Source of the DNA: Streptomyces sp. NBC_01314
GTDB lineage: Bacteria; Actinomycetota; Actinomycetes; Streptomycetales; Streptomycetaceae
Length of the DNA stretch: 64,000 nt
NCBI RefSeq assembly: GCF_041435215.1
Contig: NZ_CP108394.1
Coordinates: 8,556,001-8,620,000 of the forward strand
Direction: 5' to 3'
Shown piece by piece: positions 55,347-63,469 of this stretch (position 1 is its first letter; each line of letters begins with the position of its first letter). The translations under genes and the position numbers were made by a program. The notes below the pieces were generated by a model that was given only the letters and a program-made list of their open reading frames with translations, had not been told where the DNA came from and searched no databases.

Positions 55347-56599
55347 CACAGCTGCCGGGCCTCCTCGACACCGAGGCGATCCGCAAGGACTTCCCCATCC
55401 TGGACCGCCAGGTCCACGACGGTAAGAAGCTCGTGTACCTGGACAACGCGGCGACCTCGCAGAAGCCGCGCCAGGTGCTGGACGCCCTGAACGAGTACTA
55501 CGAGTGCTACAACGCCAACGTCCACCGCGGTGTGCATGTGCTCGCCGAGGAGGCCACGGCGCTGTACGAGGGCGCGCGCGACAAGGCCGCCGCGTTCATC
55601 AACGCGCCCAGCCGCAACGAGGTGATCTTCACCAAGAACGCCTCCGAGTCGCTGAACCTCGTGGCGAACATGCTCGGCTGGGCCGACGAGCCCTACCGGG
55701 TGGACGCCGAGACCGAGATCGTCATCACGGAGATGGAGCACCACTCCAACATCGTGCCGTGGCAGCTGCTCTCGCAGCGCACGGGCGCGAAGCTGAAGTG
55801 GTTCGGGCTGACCGACGACGGCCGCCTCGACCTCTCCAACATCGAAGAGGTCATCACGGAGAAGACGAAGATCGTCTCCTTCGTGCTGGTCTCCAACATC
55901 CTCGGCACCGTCAACCCCGTCGAGGCGATAGTGCGCCGGGCGCAGGAGGTCGGTGCGCTGGTCTGCATCGACGCCTCGCAGGCCGCGCCGCACATGCCGC
56001 TGGACGTGCAGGCGCTCCAGGCCGACTTCGTGGCCTTCACCGGCCACAAGATGTGCGGTCCGACGGGCATCGGTGTGCTCTGGGGCCGCCAGGAGCTTCT
56101 GGAGGACCTGCCTCCGTTCCTTGGCGGCGGCGAGATGATCGAGACGGTGTCGATGCACTCGTCGACGTACGCCCCCGCCCCGCACAAGTTCGAGGCGGGT
56201 ACCCCGCCGATCGCGCAGGCGGTCGGCCTGGGAGCGGCGATCGACTACCTGAACTCGATCGGCATGGACAAGATCCTCGCCCACGAGCACGCGATCACCG
56301 AGTACGCGGTGAAGCGGCTGGCGGAGGTCCCGGACCTCAGGATCATCGGCCCCCCCACGGCCGAGGACCGGGGCGCGGCGATCTCCTTCACGCTCGGCGA
56401 CATCCACCCGCACGACGTGGGCCAGGTCCTCGACGAGCAGGGCATCGCGGTCCGGGTCGGCCACCACTGCGCCCGCCCCGTCTGCCTGCGCTACGGAATT
56501 CCCGCGACCACCCGAGCGTCGTTCTATCTGTACTCCACCCCGGCCGAGGTCGACGCCCTGGTCGAAGGCCTGGAGCACGTACGGAACTTCTTCGGCTGA
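55343..56599 (+). CDS. sufS: Cysteine desulphurase SufS
   Basis: A 418-residue PLP enzyme taking sulphur from cysteine. YLDNAATSQKPRQVLDAL is the N-terminal motif, the PLP lysine is in FTGHKMCGPTGIGVLWG, and the active-site Cys is in VRVGHHCARPVCLRY. GTG start overlapping sufC. Confidence 0.97.
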   Translation: MTQLPGLLDTEAIRKDFPILDRQVHDGKKLVYLDNAATSQKPRQVLDALNEYYECYNANVHRGVHVLAEEATALYEGARDKAAAFINAPSRNEVIFTKNASESLNLVANMLGWADEPYRVDAETEIVITEMEHHSNIVPWQLLSQRTGAKLKWFGLTDDGRLDLSNIEEVITEKTKIVSFVLVSNILGTVNPVEAIVRRAQEVGALVCIDASQAAPHMPLDVQALQADFVAFTGHKMCGPTGIGVLWGRQELLEDLPPFLGGGEMIETVSMHSSTYAPAPHKFEAGTPPIAQAVGLGAAIDYLNSIGMDKILAHEHAITEYAVKRLAEVPDLRIIGPPTAEDRGAAISFTLGDIHPHDVGQVLDEQGIAVRVGHHCARPVCLRYGIPATTRASFYLYSTPAEVDALVEGLEHVRNFFG

Positions 56600-56615
56600 G
56601 GGGACGAGCGATCGC

Positions 56616-57086
56616 ATGAAGCTGGATTCGATGTACCAGGAAGTCATCCTGGACCACTACAAGCACCCGCACGGGCGGGGCTTGCGGGACGGTGACGCCG
56701 AGGTGCACCACGTGAACCCCACGTGCGGCGACGAGATCACCCTGAGAGTGAAGTACGACGGCACGACCGTGCGGGACGTCTCGTACGAGGGCCAGGGCTG
56801 TTCGATCAGCCAGGCATCGGCCTCCGTACTGAACGACCTCCTCGTCGGTAAGGACCTCGCGGACGCGCGGCGGATCCAGGAGACCTTCCTGGAGCTGATG
56901 CAGTCCAAGGGGAAGATCGAGCCGGACGACGCGATGGAGGAGGTGCTGGAGGACGCGGTCGCGTTCGCCGGTGTCTCCAAATACCCCGCCCGGGTCAAGT
57001 GCGCCCTCCTCAGCTGGATGGCGTGGAAGGACGCGACGGCCCAGGCGCTGGGCGCCGACGCCGACGTCGAAAGGAAGACGGCATGA
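56616..57086 (+). CDS. sufU: Sulphur-acceptor/zinc protein SufU
   Basis: A 156-residue SufU (IscU-like) protein that accepts sulphur from SufS. The conserved cysteines are in NPTCGDEITL, YEGQGCSISQAS and RVKCALLSWMAWKD, and the GRG loop insertion of SufU, between the second and third Cys, is present. 16 bp after sufS, overlapping the next gene by 4 bp. Confidence 0.95.
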   Translation: MKLDSMYQEVILDHYKHPHGRGLRDGDAEVHHVNPTCGDEITLRVKYDGTTVRDVSYEGQGCSISQASASVLNDLLVGKDLADARRIQETFLELMQSKGKIEPDDAMEEVLEDAVAFAGVSKYPARVKCALLSWMAWKDATAQALGADADVERKTA

Positions 57087-57415
57087 GCGAGACCCTGGAG
57101 ATGAAGCCGGCCTCCGAGGAGGAGGTCCGCGAGGCCCTGTACGACGTAGTGGACCCGGAACTGGGCATCGACGTCGTCAACCTCGGACTCATCTACGGCA
57201 TCCACATCGACGACGCGAACATCGCGACGATCGACATGACCCTGACCTCCGCGGCCTGCCCGCTGACGGACGTCATCGAGGACCAGGCCAAGTCCGCCAC
57301 GGACGGCATCGTCAACGAACTCCGCATCAACTGGGTCTGGATGCCCCCGTGGGGCCCCGACAAGATCACCGACGACGGTCGCGAGCAGCTCAGGGCGCTC
57401 GGGTTCAACGTCTGA
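57083..57415 (+). CDS. MIP18/DUF59-family Fe-S assembly factor (SufT-like)
   Basis: A 110-residue DUF59 protein. The signature VVDPELGIDVVNLGLIYG is followed by TLTSAACPLTDVIEDQ with the conserved Cys and by VWMPPWGPDKITDDGRE. Such proteins mature Fe-S enzymes or transfer clusters. It is the last gene of the suf operon and is followed by the strongest hairpin in the window. Confidence 0.93.
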   Translation: MSETLEMKPASEEEVREALYDVVDPELGIDVVNLGLIYGIHIDDANIATIDMTLTSAACPLTDVIEDQAKSATDGIVNELRINWVWMPPWGPDKITDDGREQLRALGFNV

Positions 57416-57423
57416 GACCAGTG

Positions 57424-57468
57424 ACATGGGTGTGGCCCCCGGCGATGCGCCGGGGGCCACACCCATGT
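57424..57468. terminator. Very strong hairpin ending the suf operon
   Basis: ACATGGGTGTGGCCCCCGGC (57424-57443) pairs perfectly with the reverse complement at 57449-57468, a 20-bp stem with a 5-nt loop. It lies between converging genes and should work in both directions. Confidence 0.85.
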
Positions 57469-57484
57469 GCGGGTTTCACGCCGT

Positions 57485-58390
57485 TCAGCCGAGACCCTTC
57501 ACCAGGCGGAAGAAGAAGTCCTGCCGGCCGGTCGTGTTGTAGCCGTACGGGTCCAGCACCAGCTCGTAGTTCTTGTGGCGCAGAAAACGGTCGGGGTAGT
57601 TCACCGACTGGAGCATCACGGCGTCCGAGTACGGGGACTGCGAGGGGCAGAAGGTGGCGTCCTGCCGGAAGAGTTCCGAGCCGTCGTTGCTGCCGACCCG
57701 GAGCCGGAAGTTCTGATGCCGGACATAGCGGCCGTCCGACATCTTGAAGGAGTAGCAGGAGGATTTGGCGAGGCCGGAGACGACCGCGAAGGACGAGTCC
57801 TCCCGGGTCTCGCTTCCGCTGTACGAGCCCACCGAGTCGAGCCGGATCGCGCCCCCGCTCAGATGCCAGTACCGGTCCGAGTAGTTGACCGCCTGGACGG
57901 ACTGCCGGGAGGTAGAGGTGGACGGCCGCTTCGTGGGTGACGTCGTCTTCGACGGCTCGGCGGTCGGCTTCGAGCCGCCCTGCTGCTTGTCGTCGGAGGA
58001 GTCGGAGTCCTTGGAACCGGAGTCCTTGTCCTTGTCCTTGTCTCCGTCGGAGCCTTGCGGTTCCGACAGGCCGCTCTTGCCGTCCGGTGCCGAGGTCGCG
58101 GGGGGCGACTCGGGCGGGAGGGAGACGGTGGGGATGACCCGGTCGTCGGCGGCCGTGGTACGGCCGTTCTTCTCTGACGAGTCGTCAGGTCCCGAGCCCT
58201 GCAGGGTGATCGCGGTCACGCAGGAGGAGACCACGGCAAGGGCGAGGGCTCCGGCCAGCCAGAGGCGGCGCGTGCCCGGTATGCGGGTGTCGTTCGGGGC
58301 GACCCCCGTCTCCCACACCTTCGCGGATCTGAGCACCGGAAGGTTGGGCGGGGTCTGGTCCGGATCAGGTCCGGGCTTTGTCGGCGGCAT
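57485..58390 (-). CDS. Membrane-anchored protein with C-terminal AbfB-type carbohydrate-binding domain
   Basis: A 301-residue protein with a short proline-rich cytoplasmic tail, one membrane helix (LWLAGALALAVVSSCVTAITL), a long Ser/Asp/Lys/Pro-rich linker (SDGDKDKDKDSGSKDSDSS), and a C-terminal AbfB-like beta-trefoil of about 130 residues (SVQAVNYSDRYWHL; SVNYPDRFLRHKNYEL; FRQDATFCPSQSP). The trefoil binds arabinose-type sugars in relatives. The start is ATG 58390 with GAGGGA upstream; ATG 58495 adds 35 residues. Likely a surface sugar-binding protein; the ligand is a guess. Confidence 0.8.
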   Translation of the reverse strand: MPPTKPGPDPDQTPPNLPVLRSAKVWETGVAPNDTRIPGTRRLWLAGALALAVVSSCVTAITLQGSGPDDSSEKNGRTTAADDRVIPTVSLPPESPPATSAPDGKSGLSEPQGSDGDKDKDKDSGSKDSDSSDDKQQGGSKPTAEPSKTTSPTKRPSTSTSRQSVQAVNYSDRYWHLSGGAIRLDSVGSYSGSETREDSSFAVVSGLAKSSCYSFKMSDGRYVRHQNFRLRVGSNDGSELFRQDATFCPSQSPYSDAVMLQSVNYPDRFLRHKNYELVLDPYGYNTTGRQDFFFRLVKGLG

Positions 58391-58645
58391 GCGCAGTTCC
58401 CTCGGCGTCGCCCAGGCGGACGCGAATTCGTCATGCGGATCAGGGAGGGTGTTACGTGTCACCGATGTGTGAAAACCCTGGCGGTCGTCACGCATCCGGG
58501 AGATTGACCGTTGAAACAGTAGTTCACCAAGTGGCGCCCGGGGACCCTTTCAGTGAGCGCTTCCATAACGGAACGGCCCCGAAAGAAGGGCCTCTTGGCG
58601 GTCGAGGGCGGCCAATTCCGCCCATAAGTACGCCTGTACACCCGA

Positions 58646-58684
58646 TGTGTACAACCGTACGCATGATGTGTACGATCGTACACA
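58646..58684 (+). promoter_or_regulatory. Tandem TetR-type operators over SMR gene start
   Basis: TGTGTACGATCGTACACA (58667-58684) is a perfect 18-bp palindrome ending on the A of the SMR start codon. TGTGTACAACCGTACGCA (58646-58663) is an imperfect copy 21 bp upstream. The first contains TACGAT (58671-58676), a good -10 for a leaderless start at 58684. The TetR protein encoded two genes later is the likely ligand. Confidence 0.7.
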
Positions 58685-59004
58685 TGGGATATCTGTTGCT
58701 CGCCGGCGCCATAGCCGCCGAAGTGGCCGCCACCACCGCCATGAAGTACAGCGAGGGGTTCAGCAAGTTGTGGCCCTCGCTGGTCACCGGTGTGGGGTAC
58801 CTCGTCTCTTTCGTCCTGCTCGCCCAGGCGCTGAAGTCGATGTCGATCGGCACGGCGTACGCGATCTGGTCCGGCGTCGGCACCGCCGCCGTCGCCGCGC
58901 TCGGGCTGGTGCTCTTCGGGGAGGGGCTGAGCGTCCCCAAAGTCGCCGGAATCGTGCTGATCATCGCGGGAGTGGTGGTGCTGAACCTGGGAGGCGCCCA
59001 CTGA
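58684..59004 (+). CDS. Small multidrug resistance (SMR) efflux protein
   Basis: A 106-residue four-helix SMR transporter. The essential Glu lies in LLLAGAIAAEVAATTAMK in helix 1, and LKSMSIGTAYAIWSGVGTAAV is the conserved helix 3 region. It works as a dimer exporting lipophilic cations. ATG 58684; longer upstream frames are rejected because the operator lies there. It shares one base with the TetR gene (TGATG). Confidence 0.93.
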   Translation: MGYLLLAGAIAAEVAATTAMKYSEGFSKLWPSLVTGVGYLVSFVLLAQALKSMSIGTAYAIWSGVGTAAVAALGLVLFGEGLSVPKVAGIVLIIAGVVVLNLGGAH

Positions 59005-59540
59005 TGGCCCGGCGTTACGACCCCGACCGGCGCCAGCGGATCATCGCCGCGGCGATCCGGGTCGTGGGAGACAAGGGCATCGCCGGGCTCAGCCACCGGA
59101 CCGTCGCCGCCGAGGCGGACGTCCCGCTCGGCTCGACGACGTACCACTTCAAGACCCTCGACGATCTGATGGTCGCCGCCCTGCGGCAGGCCAACGAGGG
59201 GTTCGCGAAGACCGTCGCCGCACGCGACGCCCTGCGGGACCCCGGCACCGACCTCGCCACGGAACTGGCCGCCCTGGGCGGCGAATGGTTCGCCGGTGAC
59301 CGGACGGGCCTGGAGGTGGAGTACGAGCTCTACCTCGCCGCCCTGCGCACGCCCGCCCTGCGGCCCGTCGCCGACGAGTGGGGCCGGGCCTTCGCCGACT
59401 CGCTCGCCCGCCGCACCGACCCGGTGACCGCGCGGGCGCTGGTCGCCCTGATCGACGGCATCTGTCTGCAGGTACTGCTGACGGGGGCGCCCTACGACGA
59501 GGAGTACGCGCGGGAGGTGCTGGCACGGGTGATCCCCTGA
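59004..59540 (+). CDS. TetR-family regulator of the SMR gene
   Basis: A 178-residue repressor. The N-terminal helix-turn-helix is at about 8-55 (RRQRIIAAAIRVVGDKGIAGLSHRTVAAEADVPLGSTTYHF). The C-terminal half is the ligand domain (LEVEYELYLAALRTPALRP). Overlap with the SMR gene and the palindromes upstream argue for autoregulation: substrate binding would release it from the operators. Confidence 0.92.
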   Translation: MARRYDPDRRQRIIAAAIRVVGDKGIAGLSHRTVAAEADVPLGSTTYHFKTLDDLMVAALRQANEGFAKTVAARDALRDPGTDLATELAALGGEWFAGDRTGLEVEYELYLAALRTPALRPVADEWGRAFADSLARRTDPVTARALVALIDGICLQVLLTGAPYDEEYAREVLARVIP

Positions 59541-59651
59541 GGAACCCGGCGGCGCACGGCGTGAACCTTTCTCGGTCCATCGGGCAACAGGAGGTGACAG
59601 GAACACGGCTGAGCAGAGGGGCGGGCTTGTGACGAGCAGGGGGAGAACCTG

Positions 59652-60272
59652 GTGAGCGGACCACCGCCGCAGGCACAGGCGCAGGGAGAGACGCAGGGAG
59701 AGGACGACGCCGAGGTCGTCGCCCAGTCGCTGGAACAGCCCGAGCTGTTCGCGCGGCTCTACGACCGCTACGCGCCGGACATTCACCGGTACGTGGCCCG
59801 GCGGCTCGGTGACGGCATGGCCGACGACCTCACCGCCGACACCTTCCTCACGGCGTTCCGCATCCGCGGCCGCTACGACCGGACCCACGCCAACGCCCGC
59901 CCCTGGTTGTACGGCATCGCGGGCAACCTCATCGGCAAGCACCGGCGAACCGAGGTGCGGGCCCTCAAGGCGCTGGCCCGCACCGGCCACGACCCGGTCG
60001 CGGCGTCCTGGAGCCAGACCTGGGTCGAAGAGACCGACAGCCGGGTGGCCGCGCAGGGACCGCTCGCCGGGGCGCTGGCGGCGCTCCCGGCGGGGGACCG
60101 GCACGTGCTGCTGCTCGTCGCCTGGGCCGACCTCGGCTATCAGGAGGTCGCCCAGGCCCTGGACATCCCGGTGGGAACGGTCCGCTCGCGGCTCAACCGC
60201 GCGCGGCGCAAGGTGCGTACGGCATTGGGAGCCGATCCGGCGTTCGTCGGTGACGCGGCGGAGGTGGTCTGA
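59652..60272 (+). CDS. ECF RNA polymerase sigma factor
   Basis: A 206-residue extracytoplasmic function sigma factor. Region 2 is at about 35-100 (LFARLYDRYAPDIHRYVARRLGDGMADDLTADTFLTAF; RPWLYGIAGNLI) and region 4 at about 140-190 (LPAGDRHVLLLVAWADLGYQEVAQALDIPVGTVRSRLNRARRKV). GTG start after GGGGGAG. The next gene, one base later, encodes its probable membrane partner. Confidence 0.9.
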   Translation: MSGPPPQAQAQGETQGEDDAEVVAQSLEQPELFARLYDRYAPDIHRYVARRLGDGMADDLTADTFLTAFRIRGRYDRTHANARPWLYGIAGNLIGKHRRTEVRALKALARTGHDPVAASWSQTWVEETDSRVAAQGPLAGALAALPAGDRHVLLLVAWADLGYQEVAQALDIPVGTVRSRLNRARRKVRTALGADPAFVGDAAEVV

Positions 60273-60273
60273 C

Positions 60274-61245
60274 GTGGATGAGCTGACCGAAGTGCGGGAG
60301 CTGCGTGCCGGGGCACCGGCCCCCGACCGGGCCCGGCTGGCGCCCGGCCGCGCCCGGCTGCTGGACACGGCGCGGGCCGGTGGACGGGGGCGCCGGGTGT
60401 GGGCGCGGCCGAGGTTCGTCATCGTCGAGGTCGCGGCGGCGGTGACGGTGGTGGCGGTGACCGCGTCGTTGCTGGTGGGTGGTGAGGAGAACCACGGGTG
60501 GACCGCACCGGCGGCGCTGACCGAGGCCGACCTGAAGGGGATGGGCGCGGCGGAGTTGCTGGAGCGGGCGGCGGGGGCCGTGGAGGGGCAGCCGACGGTT
60601 CCGGAGCCGAGGGCGAAGCAGTGGGTCTACACCAAGGACACGGACGAGGGCGAGGCTGCGGCGCTGGACCCCAAGACGCTGGAGGAGTACGGGGAGTGGT
60701 CGTACCTCGGCGAGAACTGGATCCGCTTCGATGGCGTCAAGCGCGCGAGCCAGCAGCGTGACCCCTTCGGCAAGCGGATCAAGGTGAACGTCAACGACGC
60801 GGACCCTGAGCAGGGCGCCGACCGTACCCCGGTCGAGATGTACCGCGCCCTGTCCACACTGCCCACCGACGCCGAAGGAGCGTTGAAGGCTTTGCGCGCG
60901 GAGAACGCCATCACGGACCAGAGGGGCGCTACTCAGGCGGAGAACGACTACGAGGAGATCCGCAAACTGCTGAACGCCGAAGTCAAGCCCCCCGAGGGCC
61001 TGGCCGGCCTGTACCGGGCGCTGGGCACCCTGCCGGGCCTCTCCGTCGTCGACCACCTGGTCGAGGACGCGGTCGGGAGGAAGCTCGTCGGCCTGAGCAC
61101 CGGCGGGGACTCCGGTACGCGGTGGCTGATGGACCCCGAGACGTACCAGGTCGTCGGTAGTCAGTGGATCCAGGACGGCAGAACGATTGGCGGCAGCGTA
61201 ACCGTCGACACCGCCGTCGTGGACAAGCCGGGCGAACGCAACTGA
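60274..61245 (+). CDS. CU044_5270-like membrane protein, putative anti-sigma partner
   Basis: A 323-residue protein with a cytoplasmic N-terminus of about 45 residues (VDELTEVRELRAGAPAPDRARLAPGRARLLD), one membrane helix (FVIVEVAAAVTVVAVTASLLV) and an extracellular domain (LEEYGEWSYLGENWIRFDG; GLSTGGDSGTRWLMDPETYQVV). This architecture is seen in proteins encoded next to ECF sigma factors; no zinc anti-sigma motif is visible. GTG start directly after the sigma gene stop. Confidence 0.8.
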   Translation: MDELTEVRELRAGAPAPDRARLAPGRARLLDTARAGGRGRRVWARPRFVIVEVAAAVTVVAVTASLLVGGEENHGWTAPAALTEADLKGMGAAELLERAAGAVEGQPTVPEPRAKQWVYTKDTDEGEAAALDPKTLEEYGEWSYLGENWIRFDGVKRASQQRDPFGKRIKVNVNDADPEQGADRTPVEMYRALSTLPTDAEGALKALRAENAITDQRGATQAENDYEEIRKLLNAEVKPPEGLAGLYRALGTLPGLSVVDHLVEDAVGRKLVGLSTGGDSGTRWLMDPETYQVVGSQWIQDGRTIGGSVTVDTAVVDKPGERN

Positions 61246-61259
61246 CACCCCTCGCGTCC

Positions 61260-61294
61260 GGGCGGCCCGTCCCACGGGGGTGGGCGGGCCGCCC
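61260..61294. terminator. Hairpin terminator before dapD
   Basis: GGGCGGCCCG (61260-61269) and CGGGCCGCCC (61285-61294) pair perfectly, extended inward by CCCAC/GTGGG with one bulged T. Confidence 0.75.
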
Positions 61295-61381
61295 GCACCG
61301 TATGTCCGTAAAGTGCCCGGCCGCTGAGACGCCCGTGCCGTGGGTTGGCCCGTACAGCCCCCGGACAGTTAGGTTGCCCTC

Positions 61382-62371
61382 ATGACCGACACGACTGCTC
61401 CTCGTACCACCGGCGCCGTGGCCGCCGGCCTCGCCACGATCGCCGCCGACGGCACCGTTCTCGACACCTGGTTCCCCGCGCCCGAGCTGTCCGCCGAGCC
61501 GGGCCCCTCCGGCACCGAGCGGCTGACCGCCGAGCGGGCCGCGGAGATGCTGGGCGGTGGCGCGACCGCAGCGCTCGGTCAGGACTCGCGCCGGGGCGTC
61601 GAGGTCGTCGCGGTCCGCACGGTCATCTCCTCCCTCGACGAGAAGCCGATCGACACGCACGACGCCTACCTCCGCCTCCACCTGCTCTCCCACCGCCTGG
61701 TCAAGCCGCACGGCCAGAGCCTGGACGGCGTCTTCGGCCTCCTCGCCAACGTCGCCTGGACCTCGCTCGGCCCGGTCGCCGTCGACGACATCGAGAAGGT
61801 GCGGCTCAACGCCCGCGCCGAGGGCCTGCACCTCCAGGTCACGTCCATCGACAAGTTCCCGCGGATGACGGACTACGTGGCCCCCAAGGGCGTCCGGATC
61901 GCCGACGCCGACCGCGTCCGCCTCGGCGCGCACCTCGCCGAGGGCACCACGGTCATGCACGAGGGCTTCGTCAACTTCAACGCGGGCACCCTCGGCACGT
62001 CGATGGTCGAGGGCCGGATCTCCGCCGGTGTCGTCGTCGGCGACGGCTCGGACATCGGCGGCGGCGCCTCCACCATGGGCACGCTCTCCGGCGGCGGCAA
62101 CGTCATCATCGCCATCGGCGAACGCTGCCTGATCGGCGCCGAGGCGGGCGTCGGCATCGCCCTCGGTGACGAGTGCGTCGTCGAGGCGGGCCTCTACGTC
62201 ACCGCCGGCACCCGCGTCACCATGCCCGACGGTCAGGTCGTCAAGGCCCGCGACCTCTCCGGCGCCTCGAACATCCTCTTCCGCCGCAACTCCGTCACCG
62301 GCACGGTCGAGGCCCGCCCGAACAACGCGGTCTGGGGCGGCCTGAACGAGATCCTTCACAGCCACAACTGA
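61382..62371 (+). CDS. dapD: 2,3,4,5-tetrahydropyridine-2,6-dicarboxylate N-succinyltransferase
   Basis: A 329-residue DapD of the actinobacterial type, acting in the succinylase branch of lysine and diaminopimelate synthesis. The left-handed beta-helix of hexapeptide repeats covers about 165-290 ([57 protein letters not shown]). The C-terminal [19 protein letters not shown] and [16 protein letters not shown] are conserved. ATG 61382. Confidence 0.97.
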   Translation: MTDTTAPRTTGAVAAGLATIAADGTVLDTWFPAPELSAEPGPSGTERLTAERAAEMLGGGATAALGQDSRRGVEVVAVRTVISSLDEKPIDTHDAYLRLHLLSHRLVKPHGQSLDGVFGLLANVAWTSLGPVAVDDIEKVRLNARAEGLHLQVTSIDKFPRMTDYVAPKGVRIADADRVRLGAHLAEGTTVMHEGFVNFNAGTLGTSMVEGRISAGVVVGDGSDIGGGASTMGTLSGGGNVIIAIGERCLIGAEAGVGIALGDECVVEAGLYVTAGTRVTMPDGQVVKARDLSGASNILFRRNSVTGTVEARPNNAVWGGLNEILHSHN

Positions 62372-62502
62372 GTCCCACGGCCCCACGTACGGGTTACTCG
62401 GCGTGACCTTCGCACGGTCCAGGCAGATGAACGGGCGGACACGGAGTCCGATCAGAAGCCGAGCCGACGAAATGAGGGGCCGACGAGATGAGGGGCCGAG
62501 GG

Positions 62503-62727
62503 ATGAGGAACGACCGGGCGAGGACCGTGGCGCGAGTCGTCACGGGGGTGCTGGCCGCGGCGACGCTGTGCTGGCTCCCCGCCGGGGCCGCGCACGCGGA
62601 CGAGACCAACAGGTCCTCGCACAACGGCCCCCGCATCGGGCTCGTCAACGTCGGCCAGGTCGACGACCCGATGGAGGACGTGCTGGAGCACACCCTGCTG
62701 TTCGGTGACGGGTACCGCTGGGGCTGA
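62503..62727 (+). CDS. Small secreted protein
   Basis: A 74-residue protein with a signal peptide (RTVARVVTGVLAAATLCWLPAGAAHA, cut after AHA) and a mature part of about 40 residues (DETNRSSHNGPRIGLVNVGQVDDPMEDVLEHTLLFG) without cysteines. No family recognised. ATG 62503 has AGGGG 8 bp upstream; ATG 62488 also has a binding site because the region ATGAGGGGCCGA is duplicated in tandem. Confidence 0.7.
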   Translation: MRNDRARTVARVVTGVLAAATLCWLPAGAAHADETNRSSHNGPRIGLVNVGQVDDPMEDVLEHTLLFGDGYRWG

Positions 62728-62747
62728 CCCGGCCGTCGTCGGGAATC

Positions 62748-62781
62748 CGGGCCCGTACGCGCACACGCGCGTACGGGCCCG
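62748..62781. terminator. Strong hairpin terminator after small secreted protein gene
   Basis: CGGGCCCGTACGCGC (62748-62762) and GCGCGTACGGGCCCG (62767-62781) form a perfect 15-bp stem with an ACAC loop. Confidence 0.75.
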
Positions 62782-62908
62782 CACCGTTCTCCGCCCCCTC
62801 CACGATCCCTCCCACAGCTTTTCTTCTCCGGGGTGACATAGCCGGGCGCGGGTCCGCGCGTCACACAAAGCACAGGGGCGGGACACAGGGCCCGCCAGGG
62901 AAGAGAAG

Positions 62909-63469
62909 GTGACGATGGATGCCGCGGGGCAGGAGAGCTTCCGGGAATTCGTGGCCGGACGGTCGTCGGCGCTGCTGAAGACCGCCGTGCTGCTGAGCGG
63001 CGGGGACCGGCACGCCGCCGAGGATCTGCTGCAGAACGCGCTGATCAAGGCCGCCGGCCGCTGGCAGCGGATCGACGAGCCGGAGGCGTACGTACGGCGG
63101 ATCCTGTACCGGCAGCAGGTCAGCCGGTGGCGGCTGAAGTGGCGGCGCCGGGAGCTGACCGTCGCCGAGCCGCCCGAGAACGGCGCCGCCGACGGGGCGG
63201 CCGGTGTGGAGCTGCGGCTCGTGATGCGCGGGGCGCTGGCCCGGCTCACCGCCCGGCAGCGGACCATGCTCGTGCTCCGCTACTTCGAGGACCTGCCCGA
63301 GGGCGATGTGGCCCGCATCCTCGGATGCTCCGTCGGGACCGTCCGGTCCACGACCCACCGCTCGCTGGCCCGCCTGCGCGAACTCGCGCCCGAGCTGGCC
63401 GCGCTCGGTCCTGCCGCCGCCGAACATGCTCCGTCCCGTGACTTCTCGCCCGTGGAGGTGCGTCCGTGA
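62909..63469 (+). CDS. SigE-family ECF RNA polymerase sigma factor
   Basis: A 186-residue sigma factor of the type often named SigE70. Region 2 shows FREFVAGRSSALLKTAVLLSGGDRHAAEDLLQNALIKAAGRWQRI; region 4 shows LTARQRTMLVLRYFEDLPEGDVARILGCSVGTVRSTTHRSLARLRE. GTG 62909 or ATG 62915, both near GGAAGAGAAGG. The stop overlaps the next gene (GTGA). Confidence 0.9.
   Translation: MTMDAAGQESFREFVAGRSSALLKTAVLLSGGDRHAAEDLLQNALIKAAGRWQRIDEPEAYVRRILYRQQVSRWRLKWRRRELTVAEPPENGAADGAAGVELRLVMRGALARLTARQRTMLVLRYFEDLPEGDVARILGCSVGTVRSTTHRSLARLRELAPELAALGPAAAEHAPSRDFSPVEVRP

Noticed and set aside
61260..61294. Hairpin before dapD as a lysine riboswitch
   Set aside because: The structure is a simple two-part stem of about 35 nt; a lysine riboswitch is far larger with five helices.
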